Below, in pieces: positions 50,378 through 60,109 of a DNA stretch of 64,000 nucleotides; position 1 is the first letter of the stretch, and every line of letters starts with the position of its first letter. The translations under genes and the position numbers were made by a program. The stretch covers positions 49,812 through 113,811 of the forward strand of contig MLAK01000412.1 of NCBI GenBank assembly GCA_001839685.1, in the 5' to 3' direction. The DNA is from Tritrichomonas foetus. Its lineage: Eukaryota > Parabasalia > Tritrichomonadida > Tritrichomonadidae. Below the pieces are notes generated by a model. It was not told where the DNA came from. It did no database searches and saw only the letters and a program-made list of their open reading frames with translations.

Positions 50378-53300
50378 ATGAATGTCCTCATCGATGACTT
50401 TATTTTTGATGATATTCTTGCAACATCCAAGAAGAAAAAATTACCATGGATGAACCAAATTGTTCAACTGATCGAAAACACCCAAAATCCTTTTCTTTCG
50501 CCAGATCAATCCCAAAATATAAATTATGATTCCATAAAATCTTCAAAAGAAGGAAAACTTTTCCTGGATAACCGTTGCGACATGAAAATATCACTTGATA
50601 AGCATTCAAGAGACAGCGACTTCAACTCTTTTTTTACCGGAATTATTTATTCATCGAAATCGCAGGATTTATACAAAAAGGAGAAAAATCACATTGTTTA
50701 TATTTCGGTTAGATTAAATAAAATGTGGACTTCAAATCCCTTTATTGAGCCAATTATATGTACTGCTTTTATTTATCATAAAAAGACATCAATGATAATT
50801 TCCGATCCTTGGAATTTTGTTCCGAAAGAGTCGCAACCATTTTTTGAAAGTGTTAATAAAAAAGTGGGCACTTTAAATGTTGCAACTTTTCAGGTCAATC
50901 CAAAATTTATTCAAAAATCAGAATGTCTAATTTTTATAATTCTGTCTCATCCAACCACTGTCGATAATGGTGCATTCCTGTTAAAGTATTATCAAAATCA
51001 ATCTTCGTCGTCGTCGTCAAGCTCATCCAATAAAATTAAAAAATCCACATTTTTGAAACGTCCAAATGCTTTTTCAACTTTTGCTTGGACTTATGCACCT
51101 TTTATTTCTGAAGAAGATGAAGAGAAAGGGATAATTGAATTTCCATACCCATATTTAATAGATCGTCCTTTAATTGAATCAGATATTCCTGACTTATTAA
51201 ATGATGTTCAAAATAAAAATATAAATAAAACGCAAAATAAAAATCAAAACAAAGAAAAATGCAAACATTTAAATAAACAAGTTCCTTTTGAGATTGTTTT
51301 ATCACTAGAAAAAGAAATATTTCCAATAATTATTCGAGATATCATCAAAACATCAATTTTGCCTTATTTAATTCCGATTCATCAATTCACTATTCGTTTG
51401 GTTCAGTTGAAACTTCCGGCATTAAATAAATCAAGAAATATTATTATTCGAGTTAGTTTTGTTCCAAAACAGAATGAAAAGCCGATTTGTGTCATGCATT
51501 CACGACTTGACCCTTTAGAAAGAAATGAATATGAATATTCTAGATGTTGGTATCATGAAAAATCTCCCAAATTTGATGACTATATTTTAATGGATTTGCC
51601 TTATCCAATTCCACCTGAGTCTTTTTTGAATTTTGAGATTTTTCATATTCATGCAAAAGCTAAAGAATCAAAGCCATGTTCCTTAATAGGATCTTCAGTT
51701 TTACCTCTAGTTCAAAAAAACGTTTTCCTACCAGATAAAATTCACACAATTTCTGTTTCATGTGACAAATCTAGTAAACTTATAGTGACAACGAAACTAA
51801 GATCAACTTTAGTAACAAATGATCCAAAATATTATGAATTTAATAAACTAATTTCAAGTTCAAAAGTAATTTCTCCATCTTCAGATTTGATAAAATCAAT
51901 CGAACCACAAACAATTGTGTCTAATTTAATAATAATTTTGGATAATTTACTAAATGCGTATAAAAAACTGCCAGTTTTTTCATTACAGACCTATTTATCA
52001 TTATACAAAACTGCCATTTCACTTCTAAAACCGAAAGTACTTGATGATTTTTTGAATTTATTTGCTCGTTTTTATGCTTTTCGTGAAATAAATGAGAAAT
52101 CAAATATGAGACATTTTCAACATCAAAATACACGTTCACATAATCACTTTACTCGAATTAGCCCAGTATTTGACAAAAATCCGGATTTATTAATCGATAT
52201 TGATGAAGAAATAGTGCAAACTACACATTCTTCAACAATTGATATGGAAAATGATGATTTGTTTGCTTCTAGTTTACAAGACTCCTTAAAGAATCAAAAC
52301 AACAACCAAAGTAAAGAAGATAAAATGGTCTCGGATTCTTCGTCATTTGTCTCGAGTCATCATGTTCGAAAACATTCACAATCTTTTGGAACTACAAAAG
52401 ATGATGGATATGAGGAATTTGGCAGCGTGCCTTTGTTTTTAAAAATTATCCAATCGATAAATTATAATTTACAACAATCTCAAGGGGCTGCAATAGATAA
52501 AATGGTCCCTATATTTCCTTTTCTTTTTCAGATCATTATCAAATCGCTTGCATGCCAATCTGAGAGAGATCTAACTGAAAACTTTGATGAATTTGTGAAT
52601 CTTTTTTCAAAAAGTGCTGCCAAATCCGAAAGACATGAAGACTTGGCCTTAATGTTTGGTGATTTTGTTAGTATGTTATTCAATATTGGTCATGCAACTG
52701 GTGCAGCAGTTGCCAATACTGCATTTATAAAGAATAATTCGCTTGACGCAATTTTGATCTTCATTAAAGCTGCTTATAAGCCAGAACTATTTGTCTATTC
52801 AATTAGATTTATTGACATATTTAGAGATTGTTTTCATGAATTATTAAAAATGGCGTTTAATGTTTCTAGCTGTGTAAAAATGCAGCCTTTGTTCCATATA
52901 ATTAACAAATTATGCTGTATGTATGAAGATGATTTAAAAATCGTACTAGCATCGAAATTATTGCATTGTTTAAATAGTATTAGTTTAACAGAAATTCGAA
53001 ATCATGATGAAATAACTCATGAAATTGATGTTACTGAAGGAATTGAATTTATTAAATTTATTTTAGGTTTTTGTGATCAAGAATCTATACAAAAAGCAAT
53101 TTATTCCAACCAAGTTTCTTCTATTGTAAATTTATTGCATCAACTTCTTCAAAAAGAGCTTGCGAATTCTACAGCTTCAGTAAATTTGAATTCTTCTGGA
53201 CTGAAAAAAAATGCTGTCGTTAATTCTGGATCTGATACTGTAAATAGTGCGAATAGCCCTCAGAGAAAATTTAGTTTACCTGCAAAACCGCCAACACTAG

Positions 53301-55429
53301 CTAATATTCAGGCAAGACGAATAAATCCCAATGGGCCACGTCCACCTGCACCATCATTAGGGAAGAGAAGACGAGAATCAATTCGAATTTCTAATGATTC
53401 TATTATCAGCTCAATTTATCGCTTTATTGATATTTTTGTACAAGTTGTTGATTTTAATAATGGGATTTCTCTTGTTGGATTTCTCTACTGTGCAATGCAA
53501 TCGAATTTAAACACTTCTTATAAATTAAAAACATGCGAATTACTGAAAAATTTGATTTCCAAGCATTGTCCAAAAATACTTGAAATCAAATCACCCTGTT
53601 TTGTAAGAATAGTCAATTTGATATTTAAAACCAGTTTGCTTCTTCCACACTGTCATTCAGAATTAGCATCTATTATTGAAACTATATTCAAATTTGATTT
53701 AAAAACAAATAACAATAATAATAGATCGAAAATGATTTGTATTCGTGCACTTTCAATGATGCATTATTCGCAATTGACTTTAAACAATTTTATACAATTT
53801 ATGGAACTTTTTTCAAATTCAGAAAATCAAGGATTAAGTTCATTTTATTTCTCCTATTTAAAGCTTAAACAAATATCTCAATCGCTCGGAATTCCAAAAT
53901 TAACACCAACACAAAAAGCAGAATTTCTCTTTCAAAGATTTTTTGCGTTTAATCTTTCGCCAGATGCTCAAATTCTAGCTTTAGAAGATCTTAAAAAGCA
54001 TCAAATTGAGCAAGACAATATCATGGAATCACTATGTATTGTAATGCTTCAGGCAACCATTATTTATGAATATTTGGTTCGATTAAAGAGAATTTCTAAT
54101 TTTTTGAACGCAAAATTTAATAGAAAACCTGATGAGCATTTCACTACACTTTGTAAATCCAAAAGTGAATATCCTGATTTATATTATATTGGATCTACAA
54201 TGTTGTGTCCCCCAGAAACTCAGTCAGATTTGCCAGCTATTCCTGGGTTTTGTGATTCTGACTTATTTAACGAAGTTGGAATGATTTCTTTAATGCAATC
54301 TTTATTTGAATGTTCTAAAACAATTCAATGCTCACAATTTTATTCAGCAGCACTTGATATAGCATGGCCACTTTTCGAAACCTTCAGACTTTATGGACAA
54401 ATTCATAAAATGTTCGAAAATTATGAAGAATTTTTTCAATCACAAAGTCACAGTACGATTGATGAATCCGAAACTTATTTTTTTGTTCATTTTTCTGGGA
54501 AAATTTTTGATGCTGACAATAAAAAATCATTCATATATCATTCTAAACCAAATTACACACTTGAACAGTTTCGTGCAAAATTCATTGAAACGTATGAAAT
54601 TTTATATGGTAAAAAGAAAGTGATTTTAGATGTTGATTCTATTCAATCATGTAATAAAGATTATCAATTAGGATACATTAAAATAGAAAAAGTTATTCCA
54701 GCCGATCTAAAAAAGAGAACTTTACAACATACCACTTTTTATTTTGATGAGCATTACTTTACAAAAACAGAAGACATAAATTTAATAGAAATTGATAATA
54801 CCATTGATTCTACTGGAATGAGTTTGATTGAATCGATTTACAAAATGACCAGTCAATGCAGAATTATTAATAGTCAAAATATAAATTGTTCAATGCAAAC
54901 TCATCGAATAAAAAGACTGTTGTTAACCACAAAAAGGCAATTACCAAATATTATTGAAAGATCTGAAATTATTAAATGTATGGAATCTGATTTAAGTCCT
55001 CTAAATGTTGTTTGCGAAAAACTAACAGATTTTATCGCTTTGATTAAAAAAGCAAATGAAAACAAAAATATTAAAATGATTCAACAATGCTTAATTAAAG
55101 CATTATTAAAAAATGATCCTCATGGATTCAGCACCATTATTCAAGTTTATTTTAATATGTCTGTTGATCGTCCTAATGAGTTGACTAAAGAAGTAAATTC
55201 AAAAAATTATCATAAAGCAAACAGAGATCAAGAAAACAAATCATTACATCTTAGAATGAAAAAATTATTGTCTCGTTTTTTAGATCAAGTTGTAAAAGGA
55301 GTCGACATTCATTCAGAATGGATTGTAAATAATGTTGAATATTTGGAATTTCAGATTCAACTCCAAGAAAGATTAAAACTATTTCAAGCTGAATATAATG
55401 CTGCTAATCTCTGTCTTTTAGATTTATAA
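50378..55429 (+). CDS. DOCK-family Rho/Rac guanine nucleotide exchange factor
   Basis: 1683 residues without an intron. A DHR-1/C2-like domain lies near residues 335-475 (FTIRLVQLKLPALNKSRNII, then YEYSRCWYHEKSPKFDDYI and NFEIFHIHAKAKES), matching the lipid-binding domain of DOCK proteins. A long helical middle follows, with a Ser run near residue 211 and a Pro/Ser-rich linker near 965-1010. The DHR-2 exchange domain lies near 1300-1600: YFFVHFSGKIFDADNKKSF, then TTKRQLPNIIERSEI with DLSPLNVVCEKL, as in DHR-2 lobes B and C. DOCK proteins load GTP on Rac or Cdc42 and drive actin remodelling. No SH3 domain is at the N-terminus, which places it nearer the DOCK6-11 type. The loop that usually carries the nucleotide-sensor Val shows no Val. 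Confidence 0.85.
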   Translation: MNVLIDDFIFDDILATSKKKKLPWMNQIVQLIENTQNPFLSPDQSQNINYDSIKSSKEGKLFLDNRCDMKISLDKHSRDSDFNSFFTGIIYSSKSQDLYKKEKNHIVYISVRLNKMWTSNPFIEPIICTAFIYHKKTSMIISDPWNFVPKESQPFFESVNKKVGTLNVATFQVNPKFIQKSECLIFIILSHPTTVDNGAFLLKYYQNQSSSSSSSSSNKIKKSTFLKRPNAFSTFAWTYAPFISEEDEEKGIIEFPYPYLIDRPLIESDIPDLLNDVQNKNINKTQNKNQNKEKCKHLNKQVPFEIVLSLEKEIFPIIIRDIIKTSILPYLIPIHQFTIRLVQLKLPALNKSRNIIIRVSFVPKQNEKPICVMHSRLDPLERNEYEYSRCWYHEKSPKFDDYILMDLPYPIPPESFLNFEIFHIHAKAKESKPCSLIGSSVLPLVQKNVFLPDKIHTISVSCDKSSKLIVTTKLRSTLVTNDPKYYEFNKLISSSKVISPSSDLIKSIEPQTIVSNLIIILDNLLNAYKKLPVFSLQTYLSLYKTAISLLKPKVLDDFLNLFARFYAFREINEKSNMRHFQHQNTRSHNHFTRISPVFDKNPDLLIDIDEEIVQTTHSSTIDMENDDLFASSLQDSLKNQNNNQSKEDKMVSDSSSFVSSHHVRKHSQSFGTTKDDGYEEFGSVPLFLKIIQSINYNLQQSQGAAIDKMVPIFPFLFQIIIKSLACQSERDLTENFDEFVNLFSKSAAKSERHEDLALMFGDFVSMLFNIGHATGAAVANTAFIKNNSLDAILIFIKAAYKPELFVYSIRFIDIFRDCFHELLKMAFNVSSCVKMQPLFHIINKLCCMYEDDLKIVLASKLLHCLNSISLTEIRNHDEITHEIDVTEGIEFIKFILGFCDQESIQKAIYSNQVSSIVNLLHQLLQKELANSTASVNLNSSGLKKNAVVNSGSDTVNSANSPQRKFSLPAKPPTLANIQARRINPNGPRPPAPSLGKRRRESIRISNDSIISSIYRFIDIFVQVVDFNNGISLVGFLYCAMQSNLNTSYKLKTCELLKNLISKHCPKILEIKSPCFVRIVNLIFKTSLLLPHCHSELASIIETIFKFDLKTNNNNNRSKMICIRALSMMHYSQLTLNNFIQFMELFSNSENQGLSSFYFSYLKLKQISQSLGIPKLTPTQKAEFLFQRFFAFNLSPDAQILALEDLKKHQIEQDNIMESLCIVMLQATIIYEYLVRLKRISNFLNAKFNRKPDEHFTTLCKSKSEYPDLYYIGSTMLCPPETQSDLPAIPGFCDSDLFNEVGMISLMQSLFECSKTIQCSQFYSAALDIAWPLFETFRLYGQIHKMFENYEEFFQSQSHSTIDESETYFFVHFSGKIFDADNKKSFIYHSKPNYTLEQFRAKFIETYEILYGKKKVILDVDSIQSCNKDYQLGYIKIEKVIPADLKKRTLQHTTFYFDEHYFTKTEDINLIEIDNTIDSTGMSLIESIYKMTSQCRIINSQNINCSMQTHRIKRLLLTTKRQLPNIIERSEIIKCMESDLSPLNVVCEKLTDFIALIKKANENKNIKMIQQCLIKALLKNDPHGFSTIIQVYFNMSVDRPNELTKEVNSKNYHKANRDQENKSLHLRMKKLLSRFLDQVVKGVDIHSEWIVNNVEYLEFQIQLQERLKLFQAEYNAANLCLLDL

Positions 55430-55745
55430 ATAGACAAAATTTCTTGTATGTTATGAAATGTTTATATTACTTGTTATAAATAAATGTTTATATATAGTTG
55501 ACAATTAATTTTTATATCATTTTTACTTTTGTTTTTTCTCGAATCAAATATTTTCGTTAATGAATCAAGAATTAATTATGATGTATATTACAAACACTGG
55601 TTTCTAATTCCTTCCAAACTCTGGTTTAAGGGAAAAACATAAAAGCAGAAAAGTAAAAATGAAATTCATCTAAAAGAGGAATAAAATGGAAGTATTTGAA
55701 AGAATATTGAACACTTTATTATCTAAAAAAAAATTAAATCAAATA
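55430..55745. other. Intergenic between convergent genes
   Basis: AT-rich spacer between the DOCK (+) and HDAC (-) 3' ends. No gene seen. Confidence 0.55.
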
Positions 55746-57023
55746 TTAAAAAACGCTTTCATCATATTTCACATCAACATGAACATTAGTAGAAATATAC
55801 CTTCCTACTAATCTCTCATCAATGAATCCCGCATACTCATCTTCGGAGTCTTCCAGTAGTTTGTCAGGTGATCCTGCGCATAACTGAACATTTGGAGCGC
55901 ATGGCAAATGTCTCAAACTTTCGACTACACTCATATAAATATTATCTAAATCTTCCTTCGAGTTCAAATTTTCCATATTTGATGGAATTAAATGAAGGTG
56001 ATTTTCTGGGCCAAAGTATCCCATATATTCATTCGATGGAAGCTCATTATCTATTTCCTGATCAAGCAAAACAGCTGTTTCATAACACCAACAACGTGCC
56101 ACATTTCTGACTGTATATCCACCTCCGCCACAAACCAAGGTTGGTAATCCAAAATTTTTGACATACCTTACGCACTCAGCGTGACCACGAATTGAGAGAT
56201 TAAAACACCCCAAACGATCACCAGTTAACGAATCTGAACCACATTGCAATAAAATTGCTTGAGGACGATACCAATCTATTAAGTGTTTAATAATTGGCTG
56301 AAAGATATTTCGATAGCTTTCATCATTCATTCCGTCTTTCAGTGGTATGTTTACTGCATAATTTTTGCCTTTGCCAATTCCAACATCAGTGAGGCTCCCC
56401 GAGCCGGGAAAGAAATCGTTTCCATATTTATGGAAAGAAACGGTCATCACGCGGTCCGTTGTGTAAAATGCTTCTTCGACGCCATCACCATGGTGAATAT
56501 CTATATCAATATACATGACTCTGTCGTATCTTTCGAGTAATTCTAATATTCCCAAAACGCAATCTGCGACGTAGCAAAAGCCAGAAGCTTCTGCTTTTTT
56601 GGCATGATGAAGGCCCCCTGCCCAATTTATAGCGAAATCGGCCTTTCCGGAGACCAATTCCCGTGCCGCAGATATCGATCCGCCAGCCGCGATCTGGCAG
56701 AATTCGAATAAACCGTCAAAAACTGGAGAATCTTCACCAACATTGAATTTGTCGGAAACCATTGATTGATTTTGTACATTTTCGGGTGTGGCGAGCTGAA
56801 GGAATCGAACGTATTGTTGTGTGTGGAATCGCATTAAGTCATTGGCGGAAGCTCTTAAAGGCGATAAACAGCGCATTTGTTTATGAAGATCGTATGCCAT
56901 AACCAAATTATGTGCCATTTTGATTCTATGGGGCTTCATTGGATGACCTGATGCATAGAAAAAGTTGCCGACTGCTTCATCGTAAAAATAGACGATCCTG
57001 TTGTTTCGTTTATAGTCATACAT
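55746..57023 (-). CDS. Class I histone deacetylase (Rpd3/HDAC1-like)
   Basis: 425 residues from the first ATG (57023). The N-terminus has [14 protein letters not shown]. Active-site residues are intact: His139-His140 in GGLHHAKK, zinc ligands Asp175 and His177 in DIDIHHGDG, Asp264 in [10 protein letters not shown], and Tyr303 in GGGGYT. Spacing matches human HDAC1 closely. The protein ends soon after the catalytic domain, with a short acidic segment ([11 protein letters not shown]) and no long Lys-rich tail. It removes acetyl groups from histone lysines in the nucleus, usually within a corepressor complex. The Sec23-like gene is divergent with 186 bp between starts. The first half of the gene is distinctly GC-richer than the second. 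Confidence 0.95.
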   Translation of the reverse strand: MYDYKRNNRIVYFYDEAVGNFFYASGHPMKPHRIKMAHNLVMAYDLHKQMRCLSPLRASANDLMRFHTQQYVRFLQLATPENVQNQSMVSDKFNVGEDSPVFDGLFEFCQIAAGGSISAARELVSGKADFAINWAGGLHHAKKAEASGFCYVADCVLGILELLERYDRVMYIDIDIHHGDGVEEAFYTTDRVMTVSFHKYGNDFFPGSGSLTDVGIGKGKNYAVNIPLKDGMNDESYRNIFQPIIKHLIDWYRPQAILLQCGSDSLTGDRLGCFNLSIRGHAECVRYVKNFGLPTLVCGGGGYTVRNVARCWCYETAVLLDQEIDNELPSNEYMGYFGPENHLHLIPSNMENLNSKEDLDNIYMSVVESLRHLPCAPNVQLCAGSPDKLLEDSEDEYAGFIDERLVGRYISTNVHVDVKYDESVF

Positions 57024-57209
57024 TCGAAATCGCAAATTTAGTAAATTTTTGACATTGCTTAGGCGAAATATTAGGTTAATTAAGTGTCCAAATAAGATGT
57101 CAAATATTCATTGGAAATATGGTCGAATATTTATCGTCATAGCCAAATATACTGGCCAAATTGGATATTTAAAACGGTATTCATCTTATCGTCAAAAGTG
57201 ACAAAATTC
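57024..57209. promoter_or_regulatory. Bidirectional promoter of HDAC and Sec23-like genes
   Basis: Only 186 bp separate the two ATGs. It holds two copies of TTATCGTCA (57131-57139 and 57186-57194), each with the TATCGT core of trichomonad Myb recognition elements, and tcaaaaattt near the HDAC start as an initiator candidate. Confidence 0.45.
57131..57194 (+). promoter_or_regulatory. Two direct copies of TTATCGTCA
   Basis: Identical 9-mers at 57131-57139 and 57186-57194, spaced 55 bases start to start, 15 bases before the Sec23-like ATG for the second copy. TATCGT(C) resembles MRE-2r of the T. vaginalis ap65-1 promoter. Sequence observation is firm; binding is inference. Confidence 0.4.
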
Positions 57210-58889
57210 ATGCTATCTACATATAAAGTTCTTCCTATGCATACCTCAGTTATCGATGGCATTCCAATTCCAATCGTTGTTTCAGTTTCTCCTCTTGACG
57301 CAAGTGCGACTGTTTTTCCATACGGAAAATGCAAAATTCCCCGCTGCTCAAGGTGTCGCTCTTACTTGAGTTCTGTTTGCGCCTGTTCGCCTGAGGCATG
57401 GTGCTGCAGTGTTTGCTCTCAGATTATGAAACTGACAGAACCTGTTCCTCAAGAACAGCTCCAAAATAACGTTATCGAAGTCGTCCAAAGCGCAGAAGCA
57501 CAACCACTTCATCACGCACTTTTTGTTTTTTCTTCCTATAAGGAGGCAATTCGAGACTATCTAAAGCTTCTTCCGCCGATGGCCCCTTTGACAATCGCGA
57601 CATATACAGATTCTCTTAATTTGATTCCAACAGGCTGTGTTTCTCAAATTTTGTCCGAATTCGATTCAATTCCATTTCCGACTGCTTCAATTCCATTCGA
57701 GACCGCCGTAAATTCGATTATGGAATTATTGCCGACGTTGATGGCGCCGTGCTGGGTCAGAATTTTTATGGAGACCCCAAACAGTGAAGTAACCAAAACG
57801 CCGCTTATTGATGCCTTCAAAAAGCAATACACGCGAGAAATCAGAATCGACTTATATTTGATTGGAACATCATTTTCACCGGTTTTGGCTGACGTCATAC
57901 AGGCATGTCCAGGTCTCTCTAAAGTATTCAATCCGCACATTAACATTGGCGAGCTTCCATCATTTTTGAAAGATGATATTGACAGGGAATTTGCCTTCCA
58001 GCTTTTGGCTGTTTTCAGATCAGGTGTTGCATACACAACTAATTATATTTCCTCACCATTTCTTGCTTCAGAGGTTTGTGATGGCTATGTCCGAATTCCA
58101 GTTCTTCCGTCACATACCGCGAGTCTCTCATTTGAAGTGCTTCCGCCAGAAACAGACGACCGTCTCCGTTTTCAAGCCATGCAGTGCGTTGTAAAGTTTA
58201 CTCGTTGGAATCCAAAAACAAATCGACTAAGTCAACTTTTCCGCATCATCAGCCATGAATTCAAAATTTCAAATAATTTAATGACTGTTCTCTCGTCCAC
58301 TTCGCCATCAATGCTTTTCTATGCTTGGGTGAAAGAAGCTCAGCGAATGCCTCCTGCCCAGATGGCGACGCATGTAGAAGATCGACTCCGCTCCCTAGCT
58401 CCAGTTTTAGTCGCTAACAAACATCTTCGGCCAGTCATTAAAATGACATTTTTGGTGAAGTCGCATCCAGCACTCAGTGCAATGTTCTGGGACCGTTTAA
58501 CAATGGGATCCTTATTGTCGCTATCATCACCCTCCGCTGTTGATGCTCAGTTTTCATATTCAGTTGAAATATGGAAAGATGTAAATACTCATCTTGAAAC
58601 AGTTTTCAGTGTCGAGGAAAAGAAGAGAAAAGGAGACTTCATTTTCCTTGTGAAAAGTTTCCCATCGTTGTTCGTCTTGACAAATGAAGGAAATATTGAT
58701 ATTCCCGAAAATTCAAAGATGAATGAATCAATTCAAGCTTTTACTAATTTGTGTAAGCCACTTACAGTGAGAGTCGTTCAAACAGAGCTGAGTCGTGTGA
58801 GAGAGCTTTTATCGGTTGATGAAGAAGATGATCTTCCAAAGTTCCTTAGTGAAGTTGGATTGGAATCAATGTATGAAGATATTGTGTAA
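57210..58889 (+). CDS. Sec23-like COPII coat protein
   Basis: 559 residues from the ATG at 57210; a second ATG at 57237 is almost as good. A zinc finger near residues 35-65 (CKIPRCSRC then CCSVC) is of the Sec23/Sec24 type. A vWA-like trunk follows (~85-270), with strands such as HALFVFSSY and PLTIATYTD, then the beta-sandwich (FRSGVAYTTNYISSPF region), helical and gelsolin-like parts. Sec23 activates Sar1 in the COPII coat that forms ER-to-Golgi vesicles. It is clearly shorter than human Sec23A (765), with a reduced trunk. The trunk Arg that acts on Sar1 could not be placed by eye, so a divergent paralogue or Sec24-like protein remains possible. Confidence 0.6.
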   Translation: MLSTYKVLPMHTSVIDGIPIPIVVSVSPLDASATVFPYGKCKIPRCSRCRSYLSSVCACSPEAWCCSVCSQIMKLTEPVPQEQLQNNVIEVVQSAEAQPLHHALFVFSSYKEAIRDYLKLLPPMAPLTIATYTDSLNLIPTGCVSQILSEFDSIPFPTASIPFETAVNSIMELLPTLMAPCWVRIFMETPNSEVTKTPLIDAFKKQYTREIRIDLYLIGTSFSPVLADVIQACPGLSKVFNPHINIGELPSFLKDDIDREFAFQLLAVFRSGVAYTTNYISSPFLASEVCDGYVRIPVLPSHTASLSFEVLPPETDDRLRFQAMQCVVKFTRWNPKTNRLSQLFRIISHEFKISNNLMTVLSSTSPSMLFYAWVKEAQRMPPAQMATHVEDRLRSLAPVLVANKHLRPVIKMTFLVKSHPALSAMFWDRLTMGSLLSLSSPSAVDAQFSYSVEIWKDVNTHLETVFSVEEKKRKGDFIFLVKSFPSLFVLTNEGNIDIPENSKMNESIQAFTNLCKPLTVRVVQTELSRVRELLSVDEEDDLPKFLSEVGLESMYEDIV

Positions 58890-59632
58890 ATAAAAGGTTT
58901 TGTGCATTTTGTTGTAATCATAAATAACTAAATCCTTTCTTGTGATTTTTCTATTGTTGATTTATTTTTTCTTTTTTGATTAACAAGAATGAATAAAGAC
59001 ACTTGAAGTGCCACAAATAGAAATTTTTTCAGAAAGCCCAAGTATTTGTTTTTGATGTTGTTTTCAAGGATTTTCACAAAATAATGAATGCTTTGGTTTC
59101 TTTTCATATTTTGTTTATGAAAATTCATCACGAAAGAGATATTTTCACTGTAGGAATTATGATTTTGAATTCCATTTTAACTATGCACAAAAATATAATG
59201 ATAAATGCATCCTTTTCAGTCATTGATTGGAGTTACAAAAAAGAATCATTATATTTTTCAACGATTAATCGGTATTTTCTGTTGATTGTACTTTCTCATG
59301 AGGTTTATATTATGAAAATGGTCAATAAATCAATTAAACATTGAGAAATATTGAATTCGTTTGATGAATTAATGTTTTGGAAACCCAGAAAAGTCTCTGA
59401 TTATTTAATCAAATACATTACAGAAATAGTGATTAGTGACCGAATTAATTCATGAATCATTTTCCGATTGGATCTCAGAATCAAATTTGACAACTTTTAA
59501 AATCTTCTTCGCAAAATAGCTTACGCATTTGAAAAATCCCAACAAAACTATTCAATCTGTAGATCGCTATTCAAATATTGTACGAAAACGATAACTTTAC
59601 TCTCAATTTAATTTACATTTCAATTAAAATCA
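58890..59632. other. AT-rich intergenic region
   Basis: An 86-codon open frame at 59084-59344 has the composition of the spacer and no recognisable motif, so I do not call it. A Myb-like element at 59587 lies before the next gene. Confidence 0.5.
59587..59594 (+). promoter_or_regulatory. Myb-recognition-like element AACGATAA
   Basis: AACGATAA ends 38 bases before the ATG at 59633, followed by tctcaattta and tttcaattaa that could be initiators. AACGATA is the core reported for Myb sites in trichomonad promoters. Confidence 0.4.
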
Positions 59633-60109
59633 ATGTTTGGATTTCTTCCTTTTCTTTTCATATTTTCCCTTTCCAAGCGAAACCTACGGACCAAACGACA
59701 TCACAGAGCGATTTCTAGACATCACACCACAATGGATCATTTCCAATCAAATCACAATCCGAATAATTTCCATTCGATTTCAAAACATAGAATCTATAAA
59801 ACCTTAAAAGATCACGACGACGATGACGACGATTACTATGATGATGATGACGACGATGACGATGATGACGATTTCTTTGAGAAATTCGTCGATTTTGCAA
59901 AAACAACAAATGGTATAATTACGCTCTCGTGTGCAGGTGTAGCACTTATTATAATAGTTGCTCTTATTGTTTTTTGCTGTCGAAAGTGCGCGCCTTGCGC
60001 CAAATGCTGCAAATGCTGCGGAAGAAACTCTCAGCCGATCAACGAGCAGTATGGGCAAGTCATTCTTGACAACAACGATGAAATTGATTACGGACTAGAA
60101 TCAATTTAA
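59633..60109 (+). CDS. Small single-pass membrane protein with poly-Asp ectodomain and Cys-rich tail
   Basis: 158 residues. Residues 1-14 (MFGFLPFLFIFSLS) look like a signal peptide. The short ectodomain is His/Arg/Asn-rich, then two Asp runs (residues ~61-79) separated by two Tyr. One membrane segment is at ~95-113 (LSCAGVALIIIVALIVFCC). It is followed at once by a Cys-rich cluster (CCRKCAPCAKCCKCCG) suitable for palmitoylation, and a short acidic cytosolic tail. The Asp run could bind calcium or basic ligands. No family recognised; such signal-TM-Cys proteins are frequent on trichomonad surfaces. A Myb-like element lies just upstream. Confidence 0.65.
   Translation: MFGFLPFLFIFSLSKRNLRTKRHHRAISRHHTTMDHFQSNHNPNNFHSISKHRIYKTLKDHDDDDDDYYDDDDDDDDDDDFFEKFVDFAKTTNGIITLSCAGVALIIIVALIVFCCRKCAPCAKCCKCCGRNSQPINEQYGQVILDNNDEIDYGLESI

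Noticed and set aside
59084..59344. 86-codon plus-strand open frame
   Set aside because: Has an ATG but lacks any motif, and hydrophobic content follows from AT-rich codons; left uncalled.
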